Positions 26,264 through 34,576 of a stretch of DNA of 64,000 bases are shown in pieces. Location of the stretch: NCBI RefSeq assembly GCF_900114915.1, contig NZ_FOUS01000005.1, positions 62,001 to 126,000 on the forward strand, given 5' to 3'. The translations under genes were made by a program, and so were the position numbers. Positions within the stretch are counted from its first letter, which is position 1. The number at the start of each line of letters is the position of its first letter. The notes under the pieces are model-generated. The model searched no databases and had not been told where the DNA came from. It saw only the letters and a list, made by a program, of their open reading frames with translations. Source of the DNA: Bradyrhizobium sp. Rc3b (lineage in GTDB: Bacteria > Pseudomonadota > Alphaproteobacteria > Rhizobiales > Xanthobacteraceae).

Positions 26264-27100
26264 GTGATCACAGTGGCTAACAACAGCACTCTTCAAAACA
26301 TCACCGGCACCATCCTCCTCGCCGGCGCCGGCAAGATGGGCGGCACGATGCTGACCGGATGGCTGGCGGGCGGACTCGATCCGCGCCGCGTCGCGGTGAT
26401 CGATCCGCATATCTCGCCGGAGATCACGGCACTTGCCGCCAGGGGCGTCGCGCTCAATCCCGACGTGAAGGCCGCGGGCACAGTCGAGACGCTGGTCGTC
26501 GCGGTGAAGCCGCAGATGTTCCGCGAGGCCGGCGCGAAGCTAAAAGCGTTCGTCTCGGACAAGACGTCGGTGGTCTCGATCATGGCGGGAACCACGATCA
26601 CATCGCTCCAGGAGGTCTGCGGCGGCGCCGTGGTGCGCGCGATGCCGAACACGCCGGCCGCGATCGGCCGCGGCATCACGGTTGCGGTCGCCGCGAACAA
26701 CGTCAGCGCCGCGCAGCGCGCGGTGGCCGATGCGCTGCTGCGTGCCACCGGCTCGGTCGAATGGGTCGATGACGAGAGCCTGATGGACGCGGTCACGGCC
26801 GTCTCCGGCTCCGGCCCGGCCTATGTGTTTCTGCTCGCTGAAGAGCTGGCCCGCGCCGGCGTCGAAGCCGGACTGCCTGAGGCGCTGGCAATTAGGCTCG
26901 CACGCGAGACCGTCGCCGGCTCCGGCGAATTGCTGCACCAGTCGGAGCTGCCGTCGAGCACGCTGCGCCAGAACGTCACCTCGCCCGGCGGCACCACGGC
27001 CGCCGCGCTCGGCGTGCTGACGGGCGAGCCGGGTCTGCGCGACCTGATGATCCGCGCGATCGCGGCGGCGACGAAGCGGTCGAAGGAATTGGCGAAGTAA
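26264..27100 (+). CDS. proC: Pyrroline-5-carboxylate reductase
   Basis: About 275-278 residues. ProC reduces pyrroline-5-carboxylate to proline, the last step of proline synthesis. The N-terminal NAD(P) site is LLAGAGKMGGTMLTGW; later parts are AVKPQMFREAG, RAMPNTPAAIGRG, AVSGSGPAYVFLLAEELARAG in segments and NVTSPGGTTAAAL, all typical. The start is one of two in-frame GTG codons (26264 or 26273); neither has a strong ribosome site. A type A repeat follows the stop by seven bases. Confidence 0.95.
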   Translation: MITVANNSTLQNITGTILLAGAGKMGGTMLTGWLAGGLDPRRVAVIDPHISPEITALAARGVALNPDVKAAGTVETLVVAVKPQMFREAGAKLKAFVSDKTSVVSIMAGTTITSLQEVCGGAVVRAMPNTPAAIGRGITVAVAANNVSAAQRAVADALLRATGSVEWVDDESLMDAVTAVSGSGPAYVFLLAEELARAGVEAGLPEALAIRLARETVAGSGELLHQSELPSSTLRQNVTSPGGTTAAALGVLTGEPGLRDLMIRAIAAATKRSKELAK

Positions 27101-27106
27101 GCAGGT

Positions 27107-27202
27107 GCCGTAGGGTGGGCAAAGGCGCAGGGCGCCGTGCCCACGATCTTTCAATTGTCTCTCCGGAAGCCGTGGGCACGCTTCGCTTTACCACCCTACG
27201 GC
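27107..27202. repeat. Palindromic intergenic repeat, type A copy 4
   Basis: Arms GCCGTAGGGTGGGCAAAG and GCTTTACCACCCTACGGC, inner GTGCCCACGATC and GCCGTGGGCACG. It separates convergent proC and the thioesterase gene, and its right end contains the thioesterase stop codon (27196-27198). Confidence 0.9.
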
Positions 27203-27600
27203 GTCGTGGCCGCGGCGAGCCGCCTGTTGAACATCTCGACATTGACGAGCCCGCGCGCGTGGCGGCCTTCGCCGAGCTTGCGCGTGCCCTCGAAGGCCTC
27301 GACCTCGAAGCGGATGACTCGGCGTTCGACGGCGACGACCTTCGCGGTGGTCCGCACCGTCGCGCCGACGAGGGCGGCTGCGAGATGGCGGATGTCGACC
27401 TCGGTGCCGACAGTGACCCAGCCGGGCTGAAGCGCAGCGCGGATCGCATCGCCCGCCGTCATCTCCATTTCCAGGATCATCATCGGCGTCGCGTAGACAA
27501 ACGGCATGCCCGGCACGAAGTGCCCGACCGTGCGCTCGGCCGGGACCACCAGCGTGCGCTCGGCGCTCATGCCGACCTTGATGAAATCGCGTGCGTCCAT
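27196..27600 (-). CDS. Hot-dog thioesterase of the FlK (fluoroacetyl-CoA thioesterase) family
   Basis: 134 residues from the ATG at 27600, with GAGG five bases upstream. It shows the family pattern VYATPMMILEME (Thr and Glu) and GTEVDIRHLAA (His), the Thr-Glu-His set of FlK-like thioesterases. The true natural substrate is probably an ordinary short acyl-CoA rather than fluoroacetyl-CoA. The TAG stop comes from a type A repeat, so the gene's 3' end was set by insertion or expansion of that element. Confidence 0.88.
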   Translation of the reverse strand: MDARDFIKVGMSAERTLVVPAERTVGHFVPGMPFVYATPMMILEMEMTAGDAIRAALQPGWVTVGTEVDIRHLAAALVGATVRTTAKVVAVERRVIRFEVEAFEGTRKLGEGRHARGLVNVEMFNRRLAAATTP

Positions 27601-27617
27601 GGGGGCCTCACACACGG

Positions 27618-27773
27618 TGTCGTCCTGGACAAGCGCGCCTTAAGCGCGCGCCGATCCCGGACCCATAACCACAGGACGTCGTGGTTTCGGGGACTCGGAG
27701 TTACCGCTTCACCGCATAACCACTCCCTGTGGTTATGGCTCCCGGATCTGCGCTGACGTTTGTCCGGGACGAC
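27618..27773. repeat. Compound palindromic element (GTCGTCC...GGACGAC)
   Basis: Ends GTGTCGTCCTGGACAAGC and TTGTCCGGGACGACA are inverted. Inner arms are CCATAACCACAGG and CTGTGGTTATGG with a CGCGCCTTAAGCGCGCG hairpin. It lies between the thioesterase and tautomerase genes and holds no gene. Confidence 0.75.
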
Positions 27774-27799
27774 AGCGGTGATTGACGCTACAGCGCTGG

Positions 27800-28003
27800 C
27801 TACTTCTTCGCCGCCGCCGCGCGCTCCACGAACGTCTTGCCGCCCTTCATCTTGTGGCGGAGCGGGGCTTCGTTGATCTGGATGACGACGGCATCGGCAT
27901 CGACGCCGAGATTCTTCACCAACGCCTGGGTGATGTCGCGCATCATGCCGGCCTTTTGCTCGTCGGTGCGGCCTTCGGCCATGCTGACAGTGATCTCAGG
28001 CAT
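27800..28003 (-). CDS. 4-oxalocrotonate tautomerase family enzyme
   Basis: 67 residues starting MPEITVSMAEGRTDEQKAGM. Pro2 becomes the N-terminal catalytic base once Met is removed. It continues with RDITQALVKNLGVDADAVVIQINEA, standard for the small 4-OT subfamily. It is probably a promiscuous keto-enol tautomerase. The ATG at 28003 has GGGAGAAG upstream and fixes the catalytic proline; a longer frame to 28093 runs into a repeat. Confidence 0.92.
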   Translation of the reverse strand: MPEITVSMAEGRTDEQKAGMMRDITQALVKNLGVDADAVVIQINEAPLRHKMKGGKTFVERAAAAKK

Positions 28004-28022
28004 CGTCTTCTCCCTGTTGCTG

Positions 28023-28107
28023 TCGTCATGGCCGGGCTTGTCCAGGCCATCCACGTGCTCATCCATCAAACAAGACGTGGATGCCCGGGACAAGCCCGGG
28101 CATGACG
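28023..28107. repeat. Palindromic repeat, GTCATGGCCGGGC type copy 1
   Basis: Arms CGTCATGGCCGGGCTTGTCC and GGACAAGCCCGGGCATGACG with inner CATCCACGT and ACGTGGATG. Lies between the tautomerase gene and hisS. A second copy is at 48239-48361. Confidence 0.85.
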
Positions 28108-28121
28108 GCTTGGCGGAATGG

Positions 28122-29642
28122 CTATCCCCACTTTACGTCATGGCGGGCCAGGACCTCGCGCACCTTGGCGACGAGATCGGCTTCGCTGCACGAGAACTGC
28201 GCCGGCCGGCTCTCGCGCCATTCCTGGTTGGAGGCGATCGCAGCCGCCGCCTTGGCGCCTTCGATCAGATCCTTGATCTGCAGCTCGCCGCGCGCCTTTT
28301 CATCCGAGCCCTGGATGATCACGCACGGTGAATTGCGGCGGTCGGCATATTTGAGCTGATTGCCCATGTTCTTGGGATTGCCGAGATAGAGCTCGGCGCG
28401 GATGCCGGCGGTGCGCAAGCTTGCCACCATCTTCTGATAGTCGGCGACGCGGTCGCGGTCGAACACGGTGACGACGACGGGCCCGAATTCAGGCCGCGTG
28501 TCGAGCTTGCCGAGCAGCGTCAGCGCGGCCTGGAGCCGCGACACGCCGATCGAGAAGCCGGTGGCCGGCACCGGCTCGCCGCGGAAACGTGAGACGAGGC
28601 CATCGTAACGCCCGCCCCCGCCGACCGAGCCGAAGCGCACCGGGCGGCCCTTCTCGTCCTTGGTCTCGAGCAGCAGTTCGACCTCGTAGACGGGGCCGGT
28701 GTAATATTCGAGGCCGCGCACCACGGAGGGATCGATCTTGATGCGGTCGGCACCGTAGCCCGACGCAATCACCAGCTTGGCAATCTCCTCCAGCTCGCTC
28801 ACGCCGGCCTGACCGACTGCGCTCTTGGCGAGGTAGGTCTCCGCCGCGGCAATGGCGTCTTTCCAATCGTCGCGCGGTTTGGTGATGGCGAGAACGACGT
28901 CAGCTTCGGCGTCGCTCAGATTGGCGCCCTTGGTGAAGTCGCCCTTGCCTTCTTCGCCGCCGTCCCATCGTCCGGGACCGAGCAGCTTGCGCACTTCGTC
29001 GGCGGAAAACTTGTCGAGCTTGTCGATGGCGCGCAGCACGGTCAGCCTACGGCCTGCGTTCTCGTCGCCACCGAGCCCGATGGCTTCCAGCACGCCATCG
29101 AGCACTTTGCGGTTGTTGACCTTCACGACATAGGAGCCGCGCGCGATGCCGAGCGCCTCCATCGTGTCCGCAGCCATCATGCAGATCTCGGCATCCGCCG
29201 CCGGCGTCGCCGAGCCGACCGTGTCGGCGTCGAACTGCATGAACTGCCGAAAGCGGCCCGGGCCGGGCTTTTCGTTGCGGAAGACATAGCCGACCCGGTA
29301 GCTGCGGTAGGGCAAAACCAGAGCGTCGCTGCCGTAGCGCTCGCCGACATAGCGGGCGAGCGGCGCCGTCAAATCGTAGCGCAGGCTGATCCACTGCTCG
29401 TCGTCGTCCTGGAACGAGAACACGCCCTCGTTCGGACGATCCTGGTCGGGCAGGAACTTGCCGAGCGCGTCGGTGTATTCCATCGCCGGCGTCTCCACGG
29501 GCTCGAACCCGTAGAGCTCGTAGACGGCGCGGATCTTCTCGACCATCTCGCGCGTCGCCCGGATCGCTGACGGATCGCGATCCTCGAGCCCGCGCGGCAG
29601 GCGCGCCTTCAGTTTCTGGGGTTTTTTGGGTTTCTCGGCCAT
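28122..29642 (-). CDS. hisS: Histidine--tRNA ligase
   Basis: 506 residues, class II aminoacyl-tRNA synthetase. Motif 1 region [12 protein letters not shown] and [16 protein letters not shown]; motif 2 [23 protein letters not shown] in segments; histidine motif [13 protein letters not shown]; motif 3 region [12 protein letters not shown]. The C-terminal anticodon-binding domain starts near residue 415. The long insert of about residues 180-270 is usual for this alphaproteobacterial form. It attaches histidine to tRNA-His in the cytoplasm. The adjacent upstream region holds a palindromic repeat. Confidence 0.96.
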   Translation of the reverse strand: MAEKPKKPQKLKARLPRGLEDRDPSAIRATREMVEKIRAVYELYGFEPVETPAMEYTDALGKFLPDQDRPNEGVFSFQDDDEQWISLRYDLTAPLARYVGERYGSDALVLPYRSYRVGYVFRNEKPGPGRFRQFMQFDADTVGSATPAADAEICMMAADTMEALGIARGSYVVKVNNRKVLDGVLEAIGLGGDENAGRRLTVLRAIDKLDKFSADEVRKLLGPGRWDGGEEGKGDFTKGANLSDAEADVVLAITKPRDDWKDAIAAAETYLAKSAVGQAGVSELEEIAKLVIASGYGADRIKIDPSVVRGLEYYTGPVYEVELLLETKDEKGRPVRFGSVGGGGRYDGLVSRFRGEPVPATGFSIGVSRLQAALTLLGKLDTRPEFGPVVVTVFDRDRVADYQKMVASLRTAGIRAELYLGNPKNMGNQLKYADRRNSPCVIIQGSDEKARGELQIKDLIEGAKAAAAIASNQEWRESRPAQFSCSEADLVAKVREVLARHDVKWG

Positions 29643-29693
29643 GCGCGGCGTTTACCAGCCGGGGCGCGAGGCGGCAACCGGTGCTTAGGGAAC

Positions 29694-29802
29694 GCCGTCA
29701 TTCCGGGGCGATGCGCAAGCATCGAACCCGGAATCTCGAGATTCCCCGGTGCGCAATTGCGCACCTGAGGTCTGGTCGTTCGGACCGTTCCGGAATGACG
29801 GC
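29694..29802. repeat. Palindromic repeat with TGCGCAATTGCGCA core, copy 2
   Basis: Outer arms GCCGTCATTCCGGGGCG and CGTTCCGGAATGACGGC. The perfect 18-base palindrome GGTGCGCAATTGCGCACC sits at 29748-29765, and a GGAATCTCGAGATTCC palindrome just before it. Located between hisS and the DUF2314 gene. Confidence 0.85.
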
Positions 29803-29808
29803 CAACCT

Positions 29809-30333
29809 TTACGGCTGCTCCATCCGTGCCCTCAGAGCATCCGCGTCCGCCTTCGGCAGCGACTTCAGCGTCGGCTTGATGGTTTCGCCGCCGACGATCT
29901 TGCCGTTGCGCATGAACATCCAGTCCGAAATGTCGGCCTCGGTGAACTTGACCTCGTCGCCGGCCCGCTTGCCGGGCAGGTCACGCGGTTCGTTGGCGAA
30001 CAGACCGGAATAGGTCCCGTCTGGCCGCTTCTTCACCTCGCCGATCCAGATGTGCTCACCGCCCTTGCGGGTCGAGAAGCGCACCTTCAGGGCGTGCCCG
30101 GCCTCCGACGGCTTTGGCGATTGATAGGAGGCCCAGAAAGTCGGCAGCGTGCCGCGGGCGCGCGCGATCGCGGCATTCATCTCGGGATCGCTGGTTCGCA
30201 CATCGACGATCGGCGAGCGGTCTTGCGCGACCACCTCATGCATCGGGCCGATGGTCAGGATGCCGAAAACGGAGACGCCGGTGATTGCGGCGAGAACGAC
30301 CCATTTCATGGGTTGGGAGAGTTTCGTTGCCAT
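29809..30333 (-). CDS. DUF2314 domain membrane-anchored protein
   Basis: 174 residues from the ATG at 30333 (MATKLSQPMKWVVLAAITGV), with one N-terminal membrane anchor or signal (about residues 10-30). The DUF2314/YegJ domain follows: ARGTLPTFWASYQSPKPSEAG, WIGEVKKRPDGTYSGLFANEP, then VKFTEADISDWMFMRNGKIVGG. This domain is thought to bind nucleotides or proteins, but no function is settled. It is downstream of ilvE, with a strong hairpin between. Confidence 0.88.
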   Translation of the reverse strand: MATKLSQPMKWVVLAAITGVSVFGILTIGPMHEVVAQDRSPIVDVRTSDPEMNAAIARARGTLPTFWASYQSPKPSEAGHALKVRFSTRKGGEHIWIGEVKKRPDGTYSGLFANEPRDLPGKRAGDEVKFTEADISDWMFMRNGKIVGGETIKPTLKSLPKADADALRARMEQP

Positions 30334-30417
30334 GGTCGCGATGTCCTGATGTCCAGATGTGTCCAGACTTTGTCGCATGTCGGCAACGGCACGTTCAGTG
30401 CACGAAAAACCACAAAC

Positions 30418-30460
30418 GATGCGCGTTTCCCCTCTCCTCACGAAAGGAGAAACGCGCATC
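30418..30460. terminator. Long perfect hairpin between ilvE and the DUF2314 gene
   Basis: GATGCGCGTTTC pairs exactly with GAAACGCGCATC, with a second CTCCT/AGGAG pairing inside. It lies 8 bases after the ilvE stop on the minus strand. There is no T-run, so it probably limits rather than fully stops transcription or protects the ilvE 3' end. Confidence 0.6.
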
Positions 30461-30468
30461 GCCGCATC

Positions 30469-31551
30469 TCAAAACACCTTGCGGATCCAGTTGTGCGGAT
30501 CGTTGGTGCGGCCGTACTGGATGTCGACGAGCTGCTTGCGCAGGCCCATGGCGACGGGGCCGGCGGCGCCGCCCGAGATCTCGAAATCGCCGCTCACCGA
30601 GCGCACCTTGCCGATCGGCGAGATCACGGCCGCGGTACCGCAGGCAAACGCTTCCTTCAGCTTGCCGCTGACCGCATCCTTGCGCCACTGGTCGAGCGAA
30701 TACGGCTCCTCGCGCACGGTTTTGCCGGCATCCTTGGCCAGCGCGATGATGGAATCGCGGGTGATGCCGGGCAGGATGGTGCCGAGCGGCGGCGTCGAGA
30801 GCGAGCCGTCGTCGAACACGAAGAACACGTTCATGCCGCCGAGCTCCTCGATATAGCGGCGCTCGATCGCGTCGAGGAAGACGACCTGATCGCAGCCATG
30901 CTGGATCGCTTCGGCCTGGGCGCGCAGGCTCGCGGCATAATTGCCGCCGCATTTGACCGCCCCGGTGCCGCCGACGGCAGCGCGCGTGTAATTCTCCGAG
31001 ACCCAGATCGACACCGGCGCGGGACCGCCCTTGAAATAGGAGCCGACCGGCGAAGCGATGACGGCGAAGATATATTCGGACGACGGCTTGACGCCGAGGA
31101 AGGTCTCGCTCGCGATCATGAAGGGCCGCAGGTAAAGGCTGCCCTCGCCGCCCGGCATCCAGGCGCGGTCGATGCGCACGACCTGCTCGACCGCCTCGAT
31201 GAAGACGTCCTCGGGCAGCTGCGCCATCGCCATGCGGTCGGCCGAGTCCTTGAAGCGCCGCGCATTGGCGTCGGGACGGAACAGGTTCACGCCGCCGTCG
31301 TCACGCTTGTAGGCCTTCAGACCCTCGAAAATTTCCTGGGCGTAGTGCAGCACCGCGCCGGCCGGATCGAGCTGGAAGTTGGCGCGTGCCTCGATCTTCG
31401 CCTCGTACCAGCCGCCCTTGGCCTGATTGTAGCGCACGATCGCCATGTGATCGGTGAAGACCCGTCCGAAGCCGGGATCCACCAGCTTGGCCACGCGGTC
31501 CTTCTCGGACGTCGGATTGGATGCGGGCTGGATGTCGAATTTCATGCTCAT
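30469..31551 (-). CDS. ilvE: Branched-chain amino acid aminotransferase
   Basis: 360 residues from the ATG at 31551, with GGGAGG seven bases upstream. It is a class IV PLP aminotransferase (BCAT type). The PLP lysine is in GTGAVKCGGNYAAS; other motifs are FEGLKAYK, the YLRPFMIAS strand, ELGGMNVFF, and the C-terminal CGTAAVISPIGKV. It makes or breaks down leucine, isoleucine and valine. It is divergent from a MarR-regulator operon; a longer frame to 31920 crosses the shared promoter region and is not coding. Confidence 0.95.
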   Translation of the reverse strand: MSMKFDIQPASNPTSEKDRVAKLVDPGFGRVFTDHMAIVRYNQAKGGWYEAKIEARANFQLDPAGAVLHYAQEIFEGLKAYKRDDGGVNLFRPDANARRFKDSADRMAMAQLPEDVFIEAVEQVVRIDRAWMPGGEGSLYLRPFMIASETFLGVKPSSEYIFAVIASPVGSYFKGGPAPVSIWVSENYTRAAVGGTGAVKCGGNYAASLRAQAEAIQHGCDQVVFLDAIERRYIEELGGMNVFFVFDDGSLSTPPLGTILPGITRDSIIALAKDAGKTVREEPYSLDQWRKDAVSGKLKEAFACGTAAVISPIGKVRSVSGDFEISGGAAGPVAMGLRKQLVDIQYGRTNDPHNWIRKVF

Positions 31552-31887
31552 GTCCTTGCCTCCCGCTGCCGGTGGCGACGCCGTTCTGGCGCCGGCCTGC
31601 CCCTTTCGGGTCCGGCTGGCTTGATTGGTTTTAGGCCGGACCACCGCCAGCCTTGTTACGGCCGGTTTCCGTGGCCAGCATATCGCCGAGGACATGCTTT
31701 TGCGGAAGGCGGAAGTCCAGTATGTTTTGCCGAAACGCCGCTCGACAATCGCACGGTAGATCTGATCCGGCCGTCGTCGCCTGTCCGGCTCTCTCCAGCC
31801 GCCCTGCTTCGATGCCACCCGCGCGAAACGATCTAAAATTTCGTGCTGGTCGATCGTTTTGTAACATTGAACCCAAGATACGTCAAT
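31552..31887. other. 336-base divergent promoter region between ilvE and the MarR operon
   Basis: No gene. It should contain promoters for both directions. The ilvE leader starts at about 31620 with TTGATTGGTTTTAGG; the right part is AT-richer near 31830-31885. The only clear structure is an inverted repeat at 31826-31859, listed separately. Confidence 0.5.
31826..31859. promoter_or_regulatory. Candidate operator: inverted repeat before the MarR gene
   Basis: AAACGATC and GATCGTTT are perfect inverted copies separated by 18 bases, and they end 28 bases before the MarR ATG. Winged-helix dimers often bind such sites to control their own operon. The spacing is long for a classic MarR site, so this could also be bound by the response regulator. 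Confidence 0.35.
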
Positions 31888-32430
31888 ATGCCTGACATAA
31901 ATTTCGCGACTTCCTCTCACGACGCCGCCGAGCCCAAGCCGGCCGCAGACGACGGAGGCAATTTGCGCTGGGATATCATCGAGCTACTGTTCTTCGCCTA
32001 TCGCGACTTCGTCGGCGACCCCGACCAGGAGCTGGAGGCTTTTGGCTTCGGCCGGGCCCATCACCGGGTCATGCACTTCGTCTACCGCTATCCCGGTCTC
32101 AAGGTCGCCGATCTGCTCGACGTCCTGCGCATCACCAAGCAGTCGCTCGGCCGCGTGCTCAAGCAGCTGCTGGACGAGGGCTACATCGTGCAGAAGACCG
32201 GCGACAATGACCGCCGCCAGCGCCTGCTCTACGCGACGCCGAAGGGCGAGGCGCTGGTGCAGAAGCTCGCCGGTCTGCAGACCACGCGGATCACCAAGGC
32301 GCTCGCCGAAATGGGTCCGCAGGATGCCGAGACGGTCAAGCGCTTCCTGCGCGCGATGATCGATCGCGACGATCCGGACAAGGTGCTCGAGACGATCTTC
32401 GCTTCCGTCAACCACGACGCCAAGGAGTGA
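31888..32430 (+). CDS. MarR family transcriptional regulator (PetP-like)
   Basis: 180 residues. The winged helix-turn-helix is recognisable: FGRAHHRVMHFVYRYPG, VADLLDVLRITKQSLGRVL and the wing DRRQRLLYATPKGE. It begins a three-gene operon with an OmpR-type response regulator and a histidine kinase. A MarR-like gene next to an OmpR-type regulator recalls petP-petR of Rhodobacter, where they affect cytochrome bc1 expression; that link is only by analogy here. The operon is divergent from ilvE. Confidence 0.88.
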   Translation: MPDINFATSSHDAAEPKPAADDGGNLRWDIIELLFFAYRDFVGDPDQELEAFGFGRAHHRVMHFVYRYPGLKVADLLDVLRITKQSLGRVLKQLLDEGYIVQKTGDNDRRQRLLYATPKGEALVQKLAGLQTTRITKALAEMGPQDAETVKRFLRAMIDRDDPDKVLETIFASVNHDAKE

Positions 32431-32432
32431 CC

Positions 32433-33158
32433 GTGACGCTCGCTGCCACTCTCGCCCGCCCGCCGGCACGCCCGGCCGATGACGCGCCGCATCTGCTGCT
32501 CGTCGACGACGACCGCCGCATCCGCGATCTGCTCTCGCGCTTCCTCGCCGCCGAGGGCTACCGCGTCACCACCGCCGCGAGTGCCGGCGATGCACGCTCG
32601 AAACTGCAGGGCCTGCATTTCGACCTCTTGATCCTCGACGTCATGATGCCCGGCGAGACCGGCTTCGATCTGGCCCGCTTCATCCGGACATCCTCCTCGG
32701 TGCCGATCGTGATGCTGACGGCACGACACGAGGCGGAAGCGCGCATCGAGGGCCTGCAGATCGGCGCCGACGATTACGTGGCGAAACCGTTCGAGCCGCG
32801 CGAGCTGGCGCTGCGCATCAACAACATCCTCAAGCGCGCCGCTCCGCCGCCGCAAGCCACGGCGGTGGAGAAGATCGCGTTCGGTCCCTACGTCTATCAT
32901 CTCGATCGCGGCGAGCTGCGCCAGGGCGAGGAGGTCATCCACCTCACCGACCGCGAGCGCGAGATGCTGCGCATTCTCTCGGAGACGCCGGGCGAGACCG
33001 TGCCGCGCAGCGCGCTGACCGGCAACGGCAGCGTCAACGAGCGCGCCGTCGACGTGCAGATCAACCGCCTCAGGCGCAAGATCGAGACCGACCCCGCCAA
33101 TCCGCTGTTCCTCCAGGCGGTGCGCGGCATCGGCTACCGGCTGGTAGCCTCGCCATAA
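32433..33158 (+). CDS. OmpR-family response regulator (PetR-like)
   Basis: About 241 residues. Receiver domain: acidic pair DDD in LLLVDDDRRIR, phospho-acceptor Asp69 in LILDVMMPG, Thr in MLTARHE and Lys in YVAKPFEP. C-terminal winged-helix output domain: HLTDREREMLRIL, then NERAVDVQINRLRRKIE and VRGIGYRLV. The GTG at 32433 has AAGGAG upstream; another GTG at 32427 overlaps the MarR stop. Its cognate kinase is the next gene. Confidence 0.93.
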   Translation: MTLAATLARPPARPADDAPHLLLVDDDRRIRDLLSRFLAAEGYRVTTAASAGDARSKLQGLHFDLLILDVMMPGETGFDLARFIRTSSSVPIVMLTARHEAEARIEGLQIGADDYVAKPFEPRELALRINNILKRAAPPPQATAVEKIAFGPYVYHLDRGELRQGEEVIHLTDREREMLRILSETPGETVPRSALTGNGSVNERAVDVQINRLRRKIETDPANPLFLQAVRGIGYRLVASP

Positions 33159-33176
33159 ATCAGTGAAGCGCGAGCG

Positions 33177-34565
33177 ATGAGCACGATCGATACCGGCCTG
33201 ACGCTGCTCCGAAGCGCCGCCGGCCGCGTTTCCGCCGCCAATGGCTGGATGGGCAACGCGTTCAAGGGCTGGATGCCGACCGGCCTCTACGCCCGCGCGC
33301 TCCTCATCATGATCGTGCCGATGGTGGTGCTGCAATCGGTCGTCGCCTTCGTGTTCATGGAGCGGCACTGGAACACGGTGACGCGCCGACTGTCGGCCGC
33401 CGTGGTGCAGGACATCGCCGCGCTGATCGACGTCTACAAGGGTTATCCGCAAGATAAGGATCGCGACCAGATCCGCCGCATCGCGCAGCAGCGCCTCGGC
33501 CTCGTGGTCGACTTCCTGCCCGCCGGCGACATGCCGCCGCCGGGACCAAAGCCGTTCTTCTCGCTGCTCGACCAGACGCTGTCCGTGCAGCTCGGCCGCC
33601 AGATCGGGCGCTCGTTCTGGATCGACACGGTCGGCCGCTCCAATCTCGTCGAGATCCGCATCCAGCTCGACGACGCCGTGATGCGCGTGTTCGCGCAGCG
33701 CAGCGCCGCCTATGCCTCCAACTCGGAGATCTTCCTGTTCTGGATGGTCGGCACGTCGTCGATCCTGCTGATCGTCGCCGTGCTGTTCCTGCGCAACCAG
33801 ATCAAGCCGATCCTGCGCCTCGCTGACGCTGCCGAAAGCTTCGGCAAGGGCCGCGAGGCGCCGAACTTCCGCCCAAGGGGCGCGCGCGAGGTGCGGCGCG
33901 CAGCGGTCGCCTTCCTCGAGATGAAATCGCGCATCGAGCGCACCATGGAGCAGCGCACCGCGATGCTCGCCGGCGTCAGTCACGATCTGCGCACCATCCT
34001 GACCCGCTTCAAGCTGGAGCTGGCGCTGATCGGCGACAGCCCCGAGCTCGAGGGCATGCGCAAGGACGTCGACGAAATGTCGATGATGCTGGAAGATTAC
34101 CTCGCCTTCGCCCGCGGCGATTCCGGTGAGCAGTCGCAGCCGACCGACATGGCGCAGGCGCTCGAGGAGCTGCGCAGCGATGCCGAGCGCCACGGCCATA
34201 CCGCGACCGTCGCCTTCCATGGCCTGCCCGTGGTGACGGTGAAGCCGGCCTCGTTCAAGCGCTGCCTCGCCAATCTCGTCACCAACGCGGCGCGCTACGG
34301 CAAGGCCATCGCCATCACCGGCCAGCGCGATCACCGTTATTTGACCGTGACGATCGACGACGACGGACCTGGCATACCCGCGCATTTGCGCGAAGAGGTG
34401 TTCAAGCCGTTCCTGCGGCTGGACAACGCCCGCAACCAGGATGAAGGCGGCACCGGCCTCGGCCTTGCCATCGCCCGCGACATCGCCCGCTCGCATGGCG
34501 GCGACATTACGCTTGGCGACAGCCCGATGGGGGGACTAAGGGCGAGCGTCAGGATACCGGTGTAG
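33177..34565 (+). CDS. Sensor histidine kinase (EnvZ-like)
   Basis: 462 residues. Two transmembrane helices (about 38-60 and 184-205) bracket a periplasmic sensor of some 120 residues. A HAMP linker follows, then the phospho-acceptor His269 in LAGVSHDLRTILTR. In most EnvZ relatives the residue after HDLRT is Pro; here it is Ile. ATP-binding motifs are the N-box LVTNAARYG, DDDGPGIP and GGTGLGLAIARDI. It should phosphorylate the preceding response regulator. The signal is unknown. Confidence 0.92.
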   Translation: MSTIDTGLTLLRSAAGRVSAANGWMGNAFKGWMPTGLYARALLIMIVPMVVLQSVVAFVFMERHWNTVTRRLSAAVVQDIAALIDVYKGYPQDKDRDQIRRIAQQRLGLVVDFLPAGDMPPPGPKPFFSLLDQTLSVQLGRQIGRSFWIDTVGRSNLVEIRIQLDDAVMRVFAQRSAAYASNSEIFLFWMVGTSSILLIVAVLFLRNQIKPILRLADAAESFGKGREAPNFRPRGAREVRRAAVAFLEMKSRIERTMEQRTAMLAGVSHDLRTILTRFKLELALIGDSPELEGMRKDVDEMSMMLEDYLAFARGDSGEQSQPTDMAQALEELRSDAERHGHTATVAFHGLPVVTVKPASFKRCLANLVTNAARYGKAIAITGQRDHRYLTVTIDDDGPGIPAHLREEVFKPFLRLDNARNQDEGGTGLGLAIARDIARSHGGDITLGDSPMGGLRASVRIPV

Positions 34566-34576
34566 CCGCCGTAGCC

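Noticed and set aside
31552..31920. Extending IlvE upstream to 31920
   Set aside because: The ATG at 31551 has an ideal ribosome site and the extra residues are unlike any aminotransferase; the region is the divergent promoter.
32229..34496. 755-residue open frame antisense to the two-component genes
   Set aside because: It covers two clear genes on the other strand, its composition is skewed, and no motif is present.
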